A stretch of 64,000 bases of DNA from Bacillota bacterium (GTDB lineage Bacteria > Bacillota > Clostridia > Oscillospirales > Ruminococcaceae): contig JAEZYS010000011.1 in NCBI GenBank assembly GCA_023418925.1, forward strand, positions 62,001 to 126,000, written 5' to 3'. The number at the start of each line of letters is the position of its first letter. The first letter of the stretch is position 1. Positions 16,318 to 25,011 of this stretch are shown here, piece after piece. The notes under the pieces are model-generated. The model did not search any database. It had not been told where the DNA came from and was given only the letters and a program-made list of their open reading frames with translations. The position numbers and the translations under genes are program-made.

Positions 16318-16926
16318 TCAACCCTCCTCCGGCGGTTCCGGCGTGCTGTTAAAAACCGGCTCATATACTTCGCCGTACCAGCCGGAAATGGTTTCAGCAG
16401 ATACCCCGGCGTCTCCCTCTGTCACCTCCGCTTTCCACGGATGCTTTCCTGTACCGTCCGGCTTGTTGCGTCGCATGACCGTTCCCTCAATGGTAGGTGT
16501 TTGAAAAGTAATAGAATCACCTTTAGTTTGCAGATTGGTTGCCGGGATGCCGAATTTTATCCGATACAGCCAAAAATAGCGGTATCTGTTGTCCGGCTTG
16601 AGAGCGCGAAATCCCACGGCAATAAGAGCGCCGTCATTTTCGCTTGCTGAAACCAGAACACCGTTGTCGTCGACAATTGCTCCGGTCAAATCCTGCGCGG
16701 CGGCAGTGCCGATATCATCAATTCCCAGCGAAAGTGTGCCGGATTTGAAATCCTTGATTACATATGCGGTCGCGTCATCCGCATACAGCGTTGCCTCGGC
16801 AAGTTCAATGGACAAATCCGCTTTAATGGCTTTTGCCAGTGAAATCGGAACACCGTAGGTTTCCTCGCCGTTAGCATCCTCGGTGATTTTTGCATAGTAA
16901 AGTTTATCCATGCCAATGGTCGCCAT
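16318..16926 (-). CDS. Major tail (tube) protein, phi13 family
   Basis: A 202-residue protein matching the phi13-type major tail proteins: it opens MATIGMDKLYYAKITED, has the ATLYADD motif and the DDIGT segment, and ends in a proline-rich acidic tail (NSTPEPPEEG). It polymerises to form the tail tube. The ATG at 16926 is preferred over the TTG at 16932, because a GGAGG lies 7 nt before it. The stop touches the start region of the chaperone gene. Confidence 0.9.
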   Translation of the reverse strand: MATIGMDKLYYAKITEDANGEETYGVPISLAKAIKADLSIELAEATLYADDATAYVIKDFKSGTLSLGIDDIGTAAAQDLTGAIVDDNGVLVSASENDGALIAVGFRALKPDNRYRYFWLYRIKFGIPATNLQTKGDSITFQTPTIEGTVMRRNKPDGTGKHPWKAEVTEGDAGVSAETISGWYGEVYEPVFNSTPEPPEEG

Positions 16927-16928
16927 TT

Positions 16929-17270
16929 TCAATCCTCCAATCGATATAATTTTGCCGTATCCACGGCGTAGTGGTGGTAGCCGGTATCGTCCTCATGAGC
17001 GATGTATTGCCGTGCCGTAATGGTGAAATCGGCAGCGAGCAGAGCGGTCAAAACAGAGCTTTTCATTGCCAAATAATTTCCCTTGGAATAGAGTGACAGT
17101 CGCGCTTCCTGCATTTCAAAACCCGGCTTGTTGTCACTGAAAAGTTCATAAGTGTCGGTCATTGGTGTAATGACGGCATATTCGTCCGGCGCTGTATCAG
17201 AGAAAAACCCTGTTTCAACTGGGATATTCAAAGATGTGATGAGCGCCGTGATTTCTTCAAGAATATTCAT
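16929..17270 (-). CDS. Tail terminator/completion protein
   Basis: A 113-residue protein in the place of the tail terminator, between the HK97 gp10-like protein and the major tail protein. The sequence (ETGFFSDTAPDEYAVITPMTD) resembles minor capsid/tail-terminator proteins of firmicute siphoviruses that cap the tail and join it to the head. Its start overlaps the preceding stop by 4 nt. Confidence 0.65.
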   Translation of the reverse strand: MNILEEITALITSLNIPVETGFFSDTAPDEYAVITPMTDTYELFSDNKPGFEMQEARLSLYSKGNYLAMKSSVLTALLAADFTITARQYIAHEDDTGYHHYAVDTAKLYRLED

Positions 17271-17680
17271 ACATCACCGATTTCCTCCTCCAGTTTGCGT
17301 TTCATGGTTTCTATAACATCCTTGCGGGCGGCGGCTTTTGCAGGCTTCAGGAAAGGCTTCGGCGGCTGACCGTGTTTGCCGTATTCAATAATGTTCGCAA
17401 CCATCGCATTGCTTGAGCCGTCCTGCCGATATTCGTCGAAGCCAACCTTGACATTATAGTTGCCGTCCTTATCCATTTTGGCTGGAGATAGCCCCAGCGC
17501 CGCCTCCAGCTGCCCGGAAGACTGCCCGGACAAAACGGCATGAAGCTGACTTCGTACCTTATCAAGGGCTACATTGCCTCCGGCTTCCAGTACACGGGGC
17601 AGGATTTTATCGGTTTTATCTGCCAGCTGGGAGACTTTTGACAAAAAGTCCTCCGGCATTTTGTAGGTAGCTTTCGCCAT
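17267..17680 (-). CDS. HK97 gp10-family head-tail joining protein
   Basis: A 137-residue protein with the gp10-like pattern: N-terminal helix, VALDKVRSQLHAVLSGQSSGQL in the middle, and the basic C-terminal PPKPFLKPAKAAARKDVIETMKRKLEEEI typical of the family. It is part of the neck that connects head and tail. The ribosome site is AAGGGGTG. Confidence 0.85.
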   Translation of the reverse strand: MAKATYKMPEDFLSKVSQLADKTDKILPRVLEAGGNVALDKVRSQLHAVLSGQSSGQLEAALGLSPAKMDKDGNYNVKVGFDEYRQDGSSNAMVANIIEYGKHGQPPKPFLKPAKAAARKDVIETMKRKLEEEIGDV

Positions 17681-17684
17681 AGAA

Positions 17685-18020
17685 TCACCCCTTGCTCGGT
17701 TCCATATGTTCCGCTAAAACTTCAAGATACATTCCGCGCTGACGAACATTTTCCACCGACACGATTTTAAAGCGTTCGCCGCCGCAGATGATTGCCAATG
17801 CCGTGGTAACCGTTATTCCGGGAATCACCCGAAAGCGGAACAATGCGGTAGCGGTGGAAAACGCCGCCCGGTTTGCCCAGCGTTCATTGCCGTGGCGGTC
17901 TTCGCGGTAAGCCCTGACGGTTGCAAGTACCACATCTTCTGATGTCACAAAGCCAGCGGAATCTTTGTTTTGGATGGTTTGGATAAGCTGAATAGCTTGA
18001 TTCATTTTGCCGAAGCTCAT
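17685..18020 (-). CDS. Phage head closure (head-tail adaptor) protein
   Basis: A 111-residue protein of the head-tail adaptor family (PF05521 type). It has the typical N-terminus (MNQAIQLIQTIQNKDSAGF) and the segment ERWANRAAFSTATALFRFRVIPG. It closes the portal after DNA packaging. It is encoded between the gp6-like connector and the gp10-like protein, as in HK97. Confidence 0.85.
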   Translation of the reverse strand: MSFGKMNQAIQLIQTIQNKDSAGFVTSEDVVLATVRAYREDRHGNERWANRAAFSTATALFRFRVIPGITVTTALAIICGGERFKIVSVENVRQRGMYLEVLAEHMEPSKG

Positions 18021-18021
18021 G

Positions 18022-18339
18022 CTAAACCTCCCAATTTCGATCCAAGCGCAGCAGCAAATTTACGGTGTCCCAGACCTGTTTCCCGGCTTGCACAGAATCC
18101 GCAAAAAAGCCGCCGGTCGAACCGTCTCTGCTTTCATAAAAATGAGAAGCGAGTATGATAACTGCCTGTTCTGTAGTCGGTGTCATTTCCGCATTGTTGT
18201 AATGCCCTAATTGCCAGTGCTGAAAGCTTTCAGCATAGTTTACGGCGGCATCAATAAAGCTTTGCAAGAGCACATCATCCTCATCATGGGAGAGGATTAA
18301 ATTCGCCTTTACTTTTTCAAGCAAGCCTGCAACCGCCAT
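18022..18339 (-). CDS. Head-tail connector protein, gp6-like
   Basis: A 105-residue helical protein with the gp6-like DNA-packaging/connector pattern (LEKVKANLILSHDEDDVLLQSFIDAAVNYAE and VIILASHFYESRDG). It forms the ring under the portal. It lies 15 nt after the capsid gene, with an AAAGGGGTGG site. Confidence 0.88.
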   Translation of the reverse strand: MAVAGLLEKVKANLILSHDEDDVLLQSFIDAAVNYAESFQHWQLGHYNNAEMTPTTEQAVIILASHFYESRDGSTGGFFADSVQAGKQVWDTVNLLLRLDRNWEV

Positions 18340-18354
18340 AAAACCACCCCTTTA

Positions 18355-19545
18355 TTATGAACCAGCCGCCATTTTGAGAATTTTCACCGCTTCCGGCAGA
18401 ATCAGCTTGCCGTCCACACGTTGTGTCGCCTTAAATCCTACTTGATCTGTCTCGGCATAGATTTCGTTTAGACGCTCAAACGTCCGGTTCAGACGGTCGC
18501 CGATCCAATAGTAGGAAAAATCACCGAAAGCCACCACAGAATCCCCAGCGGCAATCGTCGGCGCAAAGCTTGAAACATATACCGGTCTGCCGAGAATGGT
18601 GTCCGGTGTTCCCGCCGTCAGGCTCGCTTGCCAGAGATACTGCCCGTCCGTGCTTTTCAGCTTGCGCAACGACTTCACTGTCAAATCGTTGGCGATAAAT
18701 ACCGCTTTGTTGCGGTAAGGAGATTTCAGGCTGTGATATAAATCCATTACCTCATCCCAGGTAATCGCCGTCTGACTTGCTGCGGTTACGCCAACCTGAC
18801 CGCCGCCGGTCGCGGCAAAAATTCCTGTGGGCTTTTTATTGCCATCGCCTACCAAAAACGCTTCTTCTTCCAGTGAACCGATTCTTCGCCCAAAATCCTG
18901 TGATAAAAACGATTCTAACGGGAATGCGCTGTCCTGCAGCAATTCCTTGGATACCTTGACAATGGTGGCAAGCTTGAACGCTTCCAAAGTAACTTGACCA
19001 AAGCTGCCGTCGCTGGACGGAATCGTAGCACCCTCGTCAACCCAAGAAGCGGTGCCTTTTGTGGCGACAACGGGAATTTTCAATTCACCGCTGGAGGTGC
19101 GAATGACGCGTGCCAGCGTCCGCATAATGTTGAATTCTTCCAGTGACTGCACCAGCGTATGCTCAAATTCATCGGGGACAAGGTAACCGCCTGTAGAATC
19201 CGTGCCTTCGGCAAGGGCATCATCCACTTTTCTGTAACGCATGGCATTCCAAAACGCATCTGCATATTCGGCGGATTTTCTGCCCGCAGCGGTACCGCCA
19301 GCCGTTCCCGGAATGTTAACAACGGGCAAGCGCGTTGTGCTGCGTAAGGAGTTTTCAAGCCCCTCTATGCGCTCAAGACGCTCAATTTCCTTGCCGAGAT
19401 TGGTAATTTCAGCCTCAAACTGATCGCTGATGTCTGAATCCTCCGGGGAAAGAATATCAGTAACGGCGAGCTTTTCTTCTAAAAAGGCTTTCATTTTCTC
19501 CAGAGCCGTCTTGCGCTTGTCACGCAGTTCCAATAATTTGCTCAT
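18355..19545 (-). CDS. Major capsid protein, HK97 fold
   Basis: A 396-residue precursor. Residues 1-65 are a charged coiled coil, the delta/scaffolding domain cut off by the protease; the mature capsid domain follows. Signatures are TDSTGGYLVPDEFEHTLVQSLEEFNIMRTLARVIRTSSGELKIPV (N-arm and E-loop region) and the C-terminal GDFSYYWIGDRLNRTFERLNE. It is encoded right after the ClpP-like protease, as usual. The GGAGG site is 9 nt before the ATG. Confidence 0.96.
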   Translation of the reverse strand: MSKLLELRDKRKTALEKMKAFLEEKLAVTDILSPEDSDISDQFEAEITNLGKEIERLERIEGLENSLRSTTRLPVVNIPGTAGGTAAGRKSAEYADAFWNAMRYRKVDDALAEGTDSTGGYLVPDEFEHTLVQSLEEFNIMRTLARVIRTSSGELKIPVVATKGTASWVDEGATIPSSDGSFGQVTLEAFKLATIVKVSKELLQDSAFPLESFLSQDFGRRIGSLEEEAFLVGDGNKKPTGIFAATGGGQVGVTAASQTAITWDEVMDLYHSLKSPYRNKAVFIANDLTVKSLRKLKSTDGQYLWQASLTAGTPDTILGRPVYVSSFAPTIAAGDSVVAFGDFSYYWIGDRLNRTFERLNEIYAETDQVGFKATQRVDGKLILPEAVKILKMAAGS

Positions 19546-19565
19546 GATTCATAACCTCCAAAATA

Positions 19566-20252
19566 TTAATCTGATTGTCGTGCAAGCCAAGCCAGTTTAT
19601 CCCGGACCTTTACCCAACCCGGCGGATTCGGCTTCGGCGGCAGTTTTGCCAGAATGGAATTCATAACGGTTGACCGGGAAAATAGAACAGGAGCCTTTGT
19701 GTCTTCAACCGCGCCCTCGGCATAGAGTATGCCGTCTGCAAAGCCAAGTTCCACTGCTTTTTTCGCGTTCAGGCAGGATTCGCGGCTCATCATGGCGGAG
19801 ATTTCCTCTCGCGGAAGCCTTGTTTTTGCCTCGTAAGCGTTGATAATGCCCTCCTTTACCTCATCAAGCGTTGCAATTGCACGGCGCATTTCCTCGGAAT
19901 CGCCGATGGCAATTGTGGACGGGTTATGGATCACCATATATGCCACAGGGGACATCAGAATTTCAGAACCAGCCATAGCGACAATGGAAGCCGCCGATGC
20001 CGCCAAAGCCGATATTTTCACGGTTACCTTGCCGGGATATTCTTTCAGTGCTGTGTAAATTTCCGAAGCCGCGAACACATCGCCGCCGGGAGAATTGATC
20101 CAAACAGTAATGTCGCCCTTGCCGGAGGACAGTTCCGCTTTAAACGCCGCAGGCGTGACTTCATCGCCCCACCAAGTTTCATCCGAAATTGCACCTTCGA
20201 GAAAAAGCTCGCGCTCGCCGTCCGATTCGGTAAAATTCCAGAATTTATTCAT
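19566..20252 (-). CDS. Head maturation protease, ClpP-like
   Basis: A 228-residue serine protease that cuts the capsid scaffold domain during prohead maturation. The ClpP-like core is clear: INSPGGDVFAASEIY, the catalytic serine in ALAASAASIVAMAG and histidine in MVIHNPST. The ATG at 20252 (MNKFWNF) is chosen, because GATGAGG lies 9 nt upstream; ATGs at 20261 and 20267 lack a proper site. Overlaps the small upstream gene by 8 nt. Confidence 0.93.
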   Translation of the reverse strand: MNKFWNFTESDGERELFLEGAISDETWWGDEVTPAAFKAELSSGKGDITVWINSPGGDVFAASEIYTALKEYPGKVTVKISALAASAASIVAMAGSEILMSPVAYMVIHNPSTIAIGDSEEMRRAIATLDEVKEGIINAYEAKTRLPREEISAMMSRESCLNAKKAVELGFADGILYAEGAVEDTKAPVLFSRSTVMNSILAKLPPKPNPPGWVKVRDKLAWLARQSD

Positions 20253-20499
20253 GAAAACCATCCTCATCGGGTTTTATTTTTTCAAGCCGGTTATAAAGTC
20301 CTTTTATTGTTGTGGTCGGCAAAGGTGGCAAACCCTCGATTTTACGGACTTTATTCGGCGATACGATGCCCGCCTGAATGAACAGCGCATGGCCTTTGAA
20401 TCGCTCCTCAATCGTGCCAAGAACCGAGGGATGGTATTCTGGCTCACCAAGATGCGCCAAAACTTCGCCGATGGTATAATGCTTTTCTGAGTTTTCCAT
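20245..20499 (-). CDS. Small phage protein of unknown function between portal and protease
   Basis: An 84-residue protein beginning MENSEKHYTIGEVLAHLGEPEYHPS, with the segment ALFIQAGIVSPNKVRKIEGL. The start at 20499 has a perfect GGAGG 6 nt upstream; a longer frame to 20538 has none. It overlaps both neighbours closely and so is translated as part of the head operon. No family recognised. Confidence 0.65.
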   Translation of the reverse strand: MENSEKHYTIGEVLAHLGEPEYHPSVLGTIEERFKGHALFIQAGIVSPNKVRKIEGLPPLPTTTIKGLYNRLEKIKPDEDGFHE

Positions 20500-20534
20500 G
20501 AAGTACCTCCGATATATTTTGTATGATTTATAAA

Positions 20535-21782
20535 TCATTCTTGTGTGTCTTTCTTCTCCAAAGTTCCTGTCGCATAAGCGCCGGTCATCTCAAGCGGCAG
20601 CATATTGCCGTTCAAAAAATACTTGTCGCCCCACTCGGACGGAATTGGATTCATATCCTCAAGCTCCCTGCAATCGTTGGGAGATAGAATTCCATTTTGA
20701 ATGCCCGTGGCATAACCTTTCATGCGGGTTTCATAATCTCCTCTCAAAAGACCGTCAACGTTGAATTTGATGCAGAGTTGAGACTGCTCGGAAGGCAGGA
20801 GCAAAGCTTGTTCCATTGCCTGTTCCCAGCGCACGACCCACGGATCGAGCGTATATTTTACAAATTCCAAGCTCATGTGTTCAATATTGCTGAACGTAGA
20901 TTTATCCAGATCGCCAATCATATGCGGCGGGATACGGAAAATCCGGGCTATTTCATTCAGCTGAAACTTTCTGGTTTCGAGAAACTGCGCCTGATCCGGC
21001 GGGATGGAAATGGGATGATACTTGAGTCCGTCTTCCAAAACGGCAATTTTCCCGTTGCTTTTAGCACCTTTGAAATTGAGTTCCCAGGATTCCTTTATTT
21101 TGCTTTGCTTACTGCCTATAACGCCGGAATATTCCAGAACGCCACCCGGTGTCGCTCCATTTTTAAAGAAGCTTGCACCGTAATCTTCGGTGGCGATTGC
21201 CATGCCCACGGCATTTTTCGCCAGCGCAATGGGAGAATAGCCCACCAAACCGTCAAAGGAAAGCCCCGGTATATGTAGAATTTCATCTCGGGAGAAAAGA
21301 ATCGCTCCGCTTTGTTCTCCCTTGCGTTTTTCGTCAAGGTCGCGGTAATAGGTGTAATAGAGCTTGCCGTTTTCGCCGCGATTGATGTCAACCTTATTCG
21401 GCAAAAGCGGGTATAATCCAATCACCCTGCCGCCATTGTCACGGAGAATCTGCGCGTAGGCGTTTCCCCAGATAAGAAGATGGCTCATGAGGGTTTCCCG
21501 AAATACGAAACTGGTCATTTCCGGGTTTGGAGCGGTATGAAGCAAACGGTAGAGATAATGCTCCGGCACAGGGCGCTTGCCGCGCTCCTGATATTTCAAA
21601 ACATGAAGCGGCAAGCTGGCAAAGGTCTCGGAAATGACACGAACACAAGCATAAACAGCGGCATTTGTCAGCGCGGTATTTTCATTGATATAGGTACCGG
21701 AGGTGGAATTTCCCCACCAAAAGCTCTTTGTGGTTGAGAGGCGGTCTTTTGGCTTGGATTTAAAAATATCGAAAAAGCCCAT
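20535..21782 (-). CDS. Portal protein, HK97 family
   Basis: A 415-residue protein forming the dodecameric portal at the unique capsid vertex. Family signatures are NTALTNAAVYACVRVISETFASLPLHVLK near the N-terminus, ILHIPGLSFDGLVGYSPIALAKNAVGMAIATEDYGASFFKNGATPGGVL in the middle, and RIFRIPPHMIGDLDKSTFSNIEHMSLEFVKYTLDPW near the C-terminus. It follows the large terminase gene by 11 nt. Confidence 0.96.
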   Translation of the reverse strand: MGFFDIFKSKPKDRLSTTKSFWWGNSTSGTYINENTALTNAAVYACVRVISETFASLPLHVLKYQERGKRPVPEHYLYRLLHTAPNPEMTSFVFRETLMSHLLIWGNAYAQILRDNGGRVIGLYPLLPNKVDINRGENGKLYYTYYRDLDEKRKGEQSGAILFSRDEILHIPGLSFDGLVGYSPIALAKNAVGMAIATEDYGASFFKNGATPGGVLEYSGVIGSKQSKIKESWELNFKGAKSNGKIAVLEDGLKYHPISIPPDQAQFLETRKFQLNEIARIFRIPPHMIGDLDKSTFSNIEHMSLEFVKYTLDPWVVRWEQAMEQALLLPSEQSQLCIKFNVDGLLRGDYETRMKGYATGIQNGILSPNDCRELEDMNPIPSEWGDKYFLNGNMLPLEMTGAYATGTLEKKDTQE

Positions 21783-21793
21783 TAAAAAGCCCC

Positions 21794-23422
21794 CTATAAA
21801 TCAGATTCCACATAGCGAATATCATGCGTGGCGTAATAGTTGCGCTCATCCGTGTGCTTTGTGGCACGGTCAAGCGCCATAATCGCGGCAATCGCCCCGT
21901 CGATTCGTTCGGTCGCTTTCTTTTTGTCCGGCTTTATATTTCCGGCTTCGTCTTCCTTGACTACGATGTTATCCATATTCCAGCGCAGAATCGCGTTGCC
22001 GCCGTGGGCGATGCGTTTTTGAAGCACCAGCCGCATCATTTCTTTGCTTGCCGGTGACATGGACTGATACCCCTGACCGAAATTCGCCATTTCAACGCCC
22101 GCATCCTCCAAATCCTGACGAAGAAGATGCGCACCCCAACGATCGAACATTACCTCGTGAATTTCATAGACCTGCGCGAGTTCCTCAATTTTCTTCTGAA
22201 CGAATTTATAGTTGATTACCTCACCGTCGGTGACTTCGAGAAGTCCTTGTTTTTCCCACACATCATACGGAACGTGATCATGCTGTATGCGGCGGTAAAA
22301 ACCGGCTTCAGGAATCCAGAAAAACGGCAGCAGCGTATATTTTCCGTTCTCATCCTCCGGGTCTTCGGGCGGGAAGCAAAGCACAAATGCCGTCATATCC
22401 TGTGTGGTGGATAAATCCAGCCCGCCATAGCATTCCCGCCCACGAAGAGCCTTTAAGTCAATTTCAAAATTGCACTGATCCCAGATGTCAATCGGCATCC
22501 AGCGGGTTTCCTGCCGCACCCATTGATTCAGGTTCAGCCGCCTGAATTTGTTTTCCTCGGTGGGATTGCGCTTGGCATTTTCAAATTCGGCACGGAAGCC
22601 GGAGGGCTGGATGGTGATGCCGTAACTGGGATTCACACGTTTCCAGACTTCCGGGTCAGTCCAGTCGTCGTCATCGGCGGCAGAGTAGATAACCGGATAA
22701 AAAGTCGGATCGACAATTGTTCCGCGAAGAATGGATTCTGCTTTCTGATGCTGTTCCCAACAGATGGAATGGCGGTCAAATCCGGCGGTTGTGATGATAA
22801 AGGTCAGCGGCTGTTCACGCGCCAAGCCGGAACCGGATGTTACAACATCAAAAAGACGGCGGTCGGGCTGCGCGTGAAGCTCGTCAAAAATAATTCCATG
22901 TGCGTTCAATCCGTCCTTTGTGTACGCTTCTGCGGAAAGCACCTGATAAAAGCTGTCAAGCAGGGTAAAGGTAATGCGCTTTTGCTGGACATTGTATTTG
23001 CAGAATTTCTTAATTTCCGGGAACTGGTCAAGCATATGAACGGCAACATCAAACACGATAGAAGCCTGTGCGCGGTCGGTCGCACATCCGTAAATCTGCC
23101 CGCCTCGTTCGTTATCCCCAATCATCAGGTACAGGGCGATTGCCGCTGCAAGCTCTGATTTTCCGTTTTTCTTGGGAACTTCTATGTATGCCGTGCGGAA
23201 TTGGCGGCACTCGTCATATTTTCTGACAATGCCGAAAATATCGCGCACAATCTGTTCCTGCCAGTCAAGTAAACGAAATTGTTCGCCGTGCCACTTGCCG
23301 GTAGTGTGTTTTAGCTGTTCGCAAAAATTAACGGCATGATGAGCAAAAGATTCTTTATATTTGGAAGTCAGAGCCTTGAATCGACTCGGCTTGTAATTCT
23401 TCAAGCGACGAAATTCTTCCAC
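21794..23422 (-). CDS. Terminase large subunit
   Basis: A protein of about 542 residues that powers DNA packaging and cuts genome ends. It contains the Walker A variant EVPKKNGKSE, Walker B GIIFDELHAQ, and nuclease motif GGLDLSTTQDMTAF with later acidic residues (MFDRWGA region). The GTG at 23422 is taken as the start, because GGAGGTGA lies 7 nt before it; the frame runs open to 23476 but without a ribosome site. It belongs to the Terminase_1 family, used with P27-type small subunits. Confidence 0.95.
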   Translation of the reverse strand: MEEFRRLKNYKPSRFKALTSKYKESFAHHAVNFCEQLKHTTGKWHGEQFRLLDWQEQIVRDIFGIVRKYDECRQFRTAYIEVPKKNGKSELAAAIALYLMIGDNERGGQIYGCATDRAQASIVFDVAVHMLDQFPEIKKFCKYNVQQKRITFTLLDSFYQVLSAEAYTKDGLNAHGIIFDELHAQPDRRLFDVVTSGSGLAREQPLTFIITTAGFDRHSICWEQHQKAESILRGTIVDPTFYPVIYSAADDDDWTDPEVWKRVNPSYGITIQPSGFRAEFENAKRNPTEENKFRRLNLNQWVRQETRWMPIDIWDQCNFEIDLKALRGRECYGGLDLSTTQDMTAFVLCFPPEDPEDENGKYTLLPFFWIPEAGFYRRIQHDHVPYDVWEKQGLLEVTDGEVINYKFVQKKIEELAQVYEIHEVMFDRWGAHLLRQDLEDAGVEMANFGQGYQSMSPASKEMMRLVLQKRIAHGGNAILRWNMDNIVVKEDEAGNIKPDKKKATERIDGAIAAIMALDRATKHTDERNYYATHDIRYVESDL

Positions 23423-23537
23423 ATGGTCACCTCCGACAAAAAGCCGGGTGTCCTTGCGGATACCCGGCAGACTCACTCATAAATATATGAGTGGAAATGG
23501 AATTATAGAAATTGTCCCGTTTCGATTTTTGGCTGAA

Positions 23538-23566
23538 TTGACCAACGTGATATTTTGTGGTATAAT
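23538..23566 (+). promoter_or_regulatory. Promoter of the DUF3800 moron gene
   Basis: TTGACC at 23538-23543 and TATAAT at 23561-23566 with a 17-nt spacer, directed against the phage operon. Confidence 0.8.
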
Positions 23567-23619
23567 TAAATATTAATTGAATCGAAATAATATCATACAT
23601 AAAGGATTGGAAACAGTCA

Positions 23620-24759
23620 ATGATTGCAAGTTACTACATAGATGAAAGCGGGAACACGGGAACAGATTGGCTTAACTCGGATCAACCTTACTTTATTTAT
23701 GGTGGTTGGTTAATTTCACAGAATAAGAAACATGAAGTTGAAACATTTTTACAAAGCGTTTTAAATTCACAGCAAGGAAATGAACTAAAGTCGAAAAATA
23801 TATTTAGACGTAAGAACGGGTTTTCAGTATTTAATAAAATTTTTACTGAAATGATTGATTTTGGAGCAGTACCTTTCTTCGGATTGACAGAGAAGCGCTT
23901 TATGATTGCTGCAAAAATAGTTGAGACTTTTTTCGATTGTGAATATAACCCTTATGTAAATGCATATTTAACTTACCCAATTGAGTTAAAACGAGCTTTA
24001 GCATCATGTATTGCAGAAGACCAAGAAATTATTATTCGTTTTTCTTCGTTAATTAAATGTGGGACAATTTCAACAGATGATATGGCTATTATAAACAGCG
24101 ATCTCATCAATTGTTTTAAAAGACATAATCAAATGGAAGTGGTTAAGTCATTAATCAATCTAAACAATAATAACTTTATTTCTATGATAGACGAATTTGA
24201 ATCAATAACGAATAATGGTACAACAAAATGTCGTATGACATTGACTGGTACGATGCTAATTGAACTTTTCAAGAACATTCAGTTCTTTGCTTTCAAAAGT
24301 GGTATGCAAGTTAATGTATACCATGACAAACTCAGAGGATATGATCAAGAATTTTCGGACTTGTGCGAAATATTCCTAAAGTCAGGAACGCCGATTTTAT
24401 TAGATAATGAATATAGGCCATGGTTAAGTAATTTTCCGAGTATCGAATCTTTCACCACCTTAGATTCAAAAAACGAAATCATTATTCAAGCAGCTGATTT
24501 GCTATGCGGTTATATTTCAAATATAGCTAAACAAATCGATAATAACATTTCACTTGATAAAGATATTATAAACCCATTTCACACACTTGTGTTATTGAGG
24601 GATATGTTTTATGAACGGTGCAAACCTTGCCTAGTATGGAATTGGTATGCCTCTTATCAGTTTGAATACAGTTTTTTTAATGCATTAGGTGCCAAAGGAA
24701 TAGAGCCAGTCGACTATAATGTATTAATTAAAAGAGATTTTCTAAAAGCGCTGAATTAG
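23620..24759 (+). CDS. DUF3800-family protein (prophage moron)
   Basis: A 379-residue protein with the DUF3800 N-terminal motif YYIDESGNTG (residues 5-14) and the C-terminal IIIQAADLLCGYI. The family is predicted to have an RNase H-like fold with acidic metal-binding residues; its function is not established. It is AT-rich and faces against the GC-richer packaging genes, with its own promoter. It sits between a decayed DUF4314 gene and the large terminase, so it appears to be a later insertion. Lysogenic defence is plausible but is an inference. Confidence 0.85.
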   Translation: MIASYYIDESGNTGTDWLNSDQPYFIYGGWLISQNKKHEVETFLQSVLNSQQGNELKSKNIFRRKNGFSVFNKIFTEMIDFGAVPFFGLTEKRFMIAAKIVETFFDCEYNPYVNAYLTYPIELKRALASCIAEDQEIIIRFSSLIKCGTISTDDMAIINSDLINCFKRHNQMEVVKSLINLNNNNFISMIDEFESITNNGTTKCRMTLTGTMLIELFKNIQFFAFKSGMQVNVYHDKLRGYDQEFSDLCEIFLKSGTPILLDNEYRPWLSNFPSIESFTTLDSKNEIIIQAADLLCGYISNIAKQIDNNISLDKDIINPFHTLVLLRDMFYERCKPCLVWNWYASYQFEYSFFNALGAKGIEPVDYNVLIKRDFLKALN

Positions 24760-24777
24760 CTATCTTATCTTTTATAT

Positions 24778-25011
24778 CTACCCACCCACAATCCTAAACT
24801 CATCTACCCCCAACAATCAAGCTCAACCCCGAGCCGCACTCCCACTGACACAGGATATGCCTGGCATTGTCTACGCCGCGCACGGTTGCGCGTTCTCCGT
24901 CGTTCAGTTTGGCGGAGGGGCTTGCATCGGCGCGGTCAACTCAACGCGCGTACCGGGCAGGTATTGCGCCCACAGGCGCAATACCTCAGCCTCAGAGGGG
25001 AAGTTATTCAT
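24778..25011 (-). pseudogene. DUF4314-type small phage gene with two frameshifts
   Basis: The first frame (ATG at 25011, overlapping the upstream stop as ATGAATAA) reads MNNFPSEAEVLRLW through GTRVELTAPMQAPPPN and stops at 24904. A -1 shift there continues as KLNDGERATVRGVDNARH and CQWECGSGLSLIVGG, which is the rest of a DUF4314 protein. A second shift in a run of five G's continues with VDEFRIV and a stop at 24778. With both shifts repaired the product is about 78 residues, the usual size. Two independent shifts point to decay rather than programmed recoding, although base-calling error in the C/A and G runs is possible. Confidence 0.7.
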
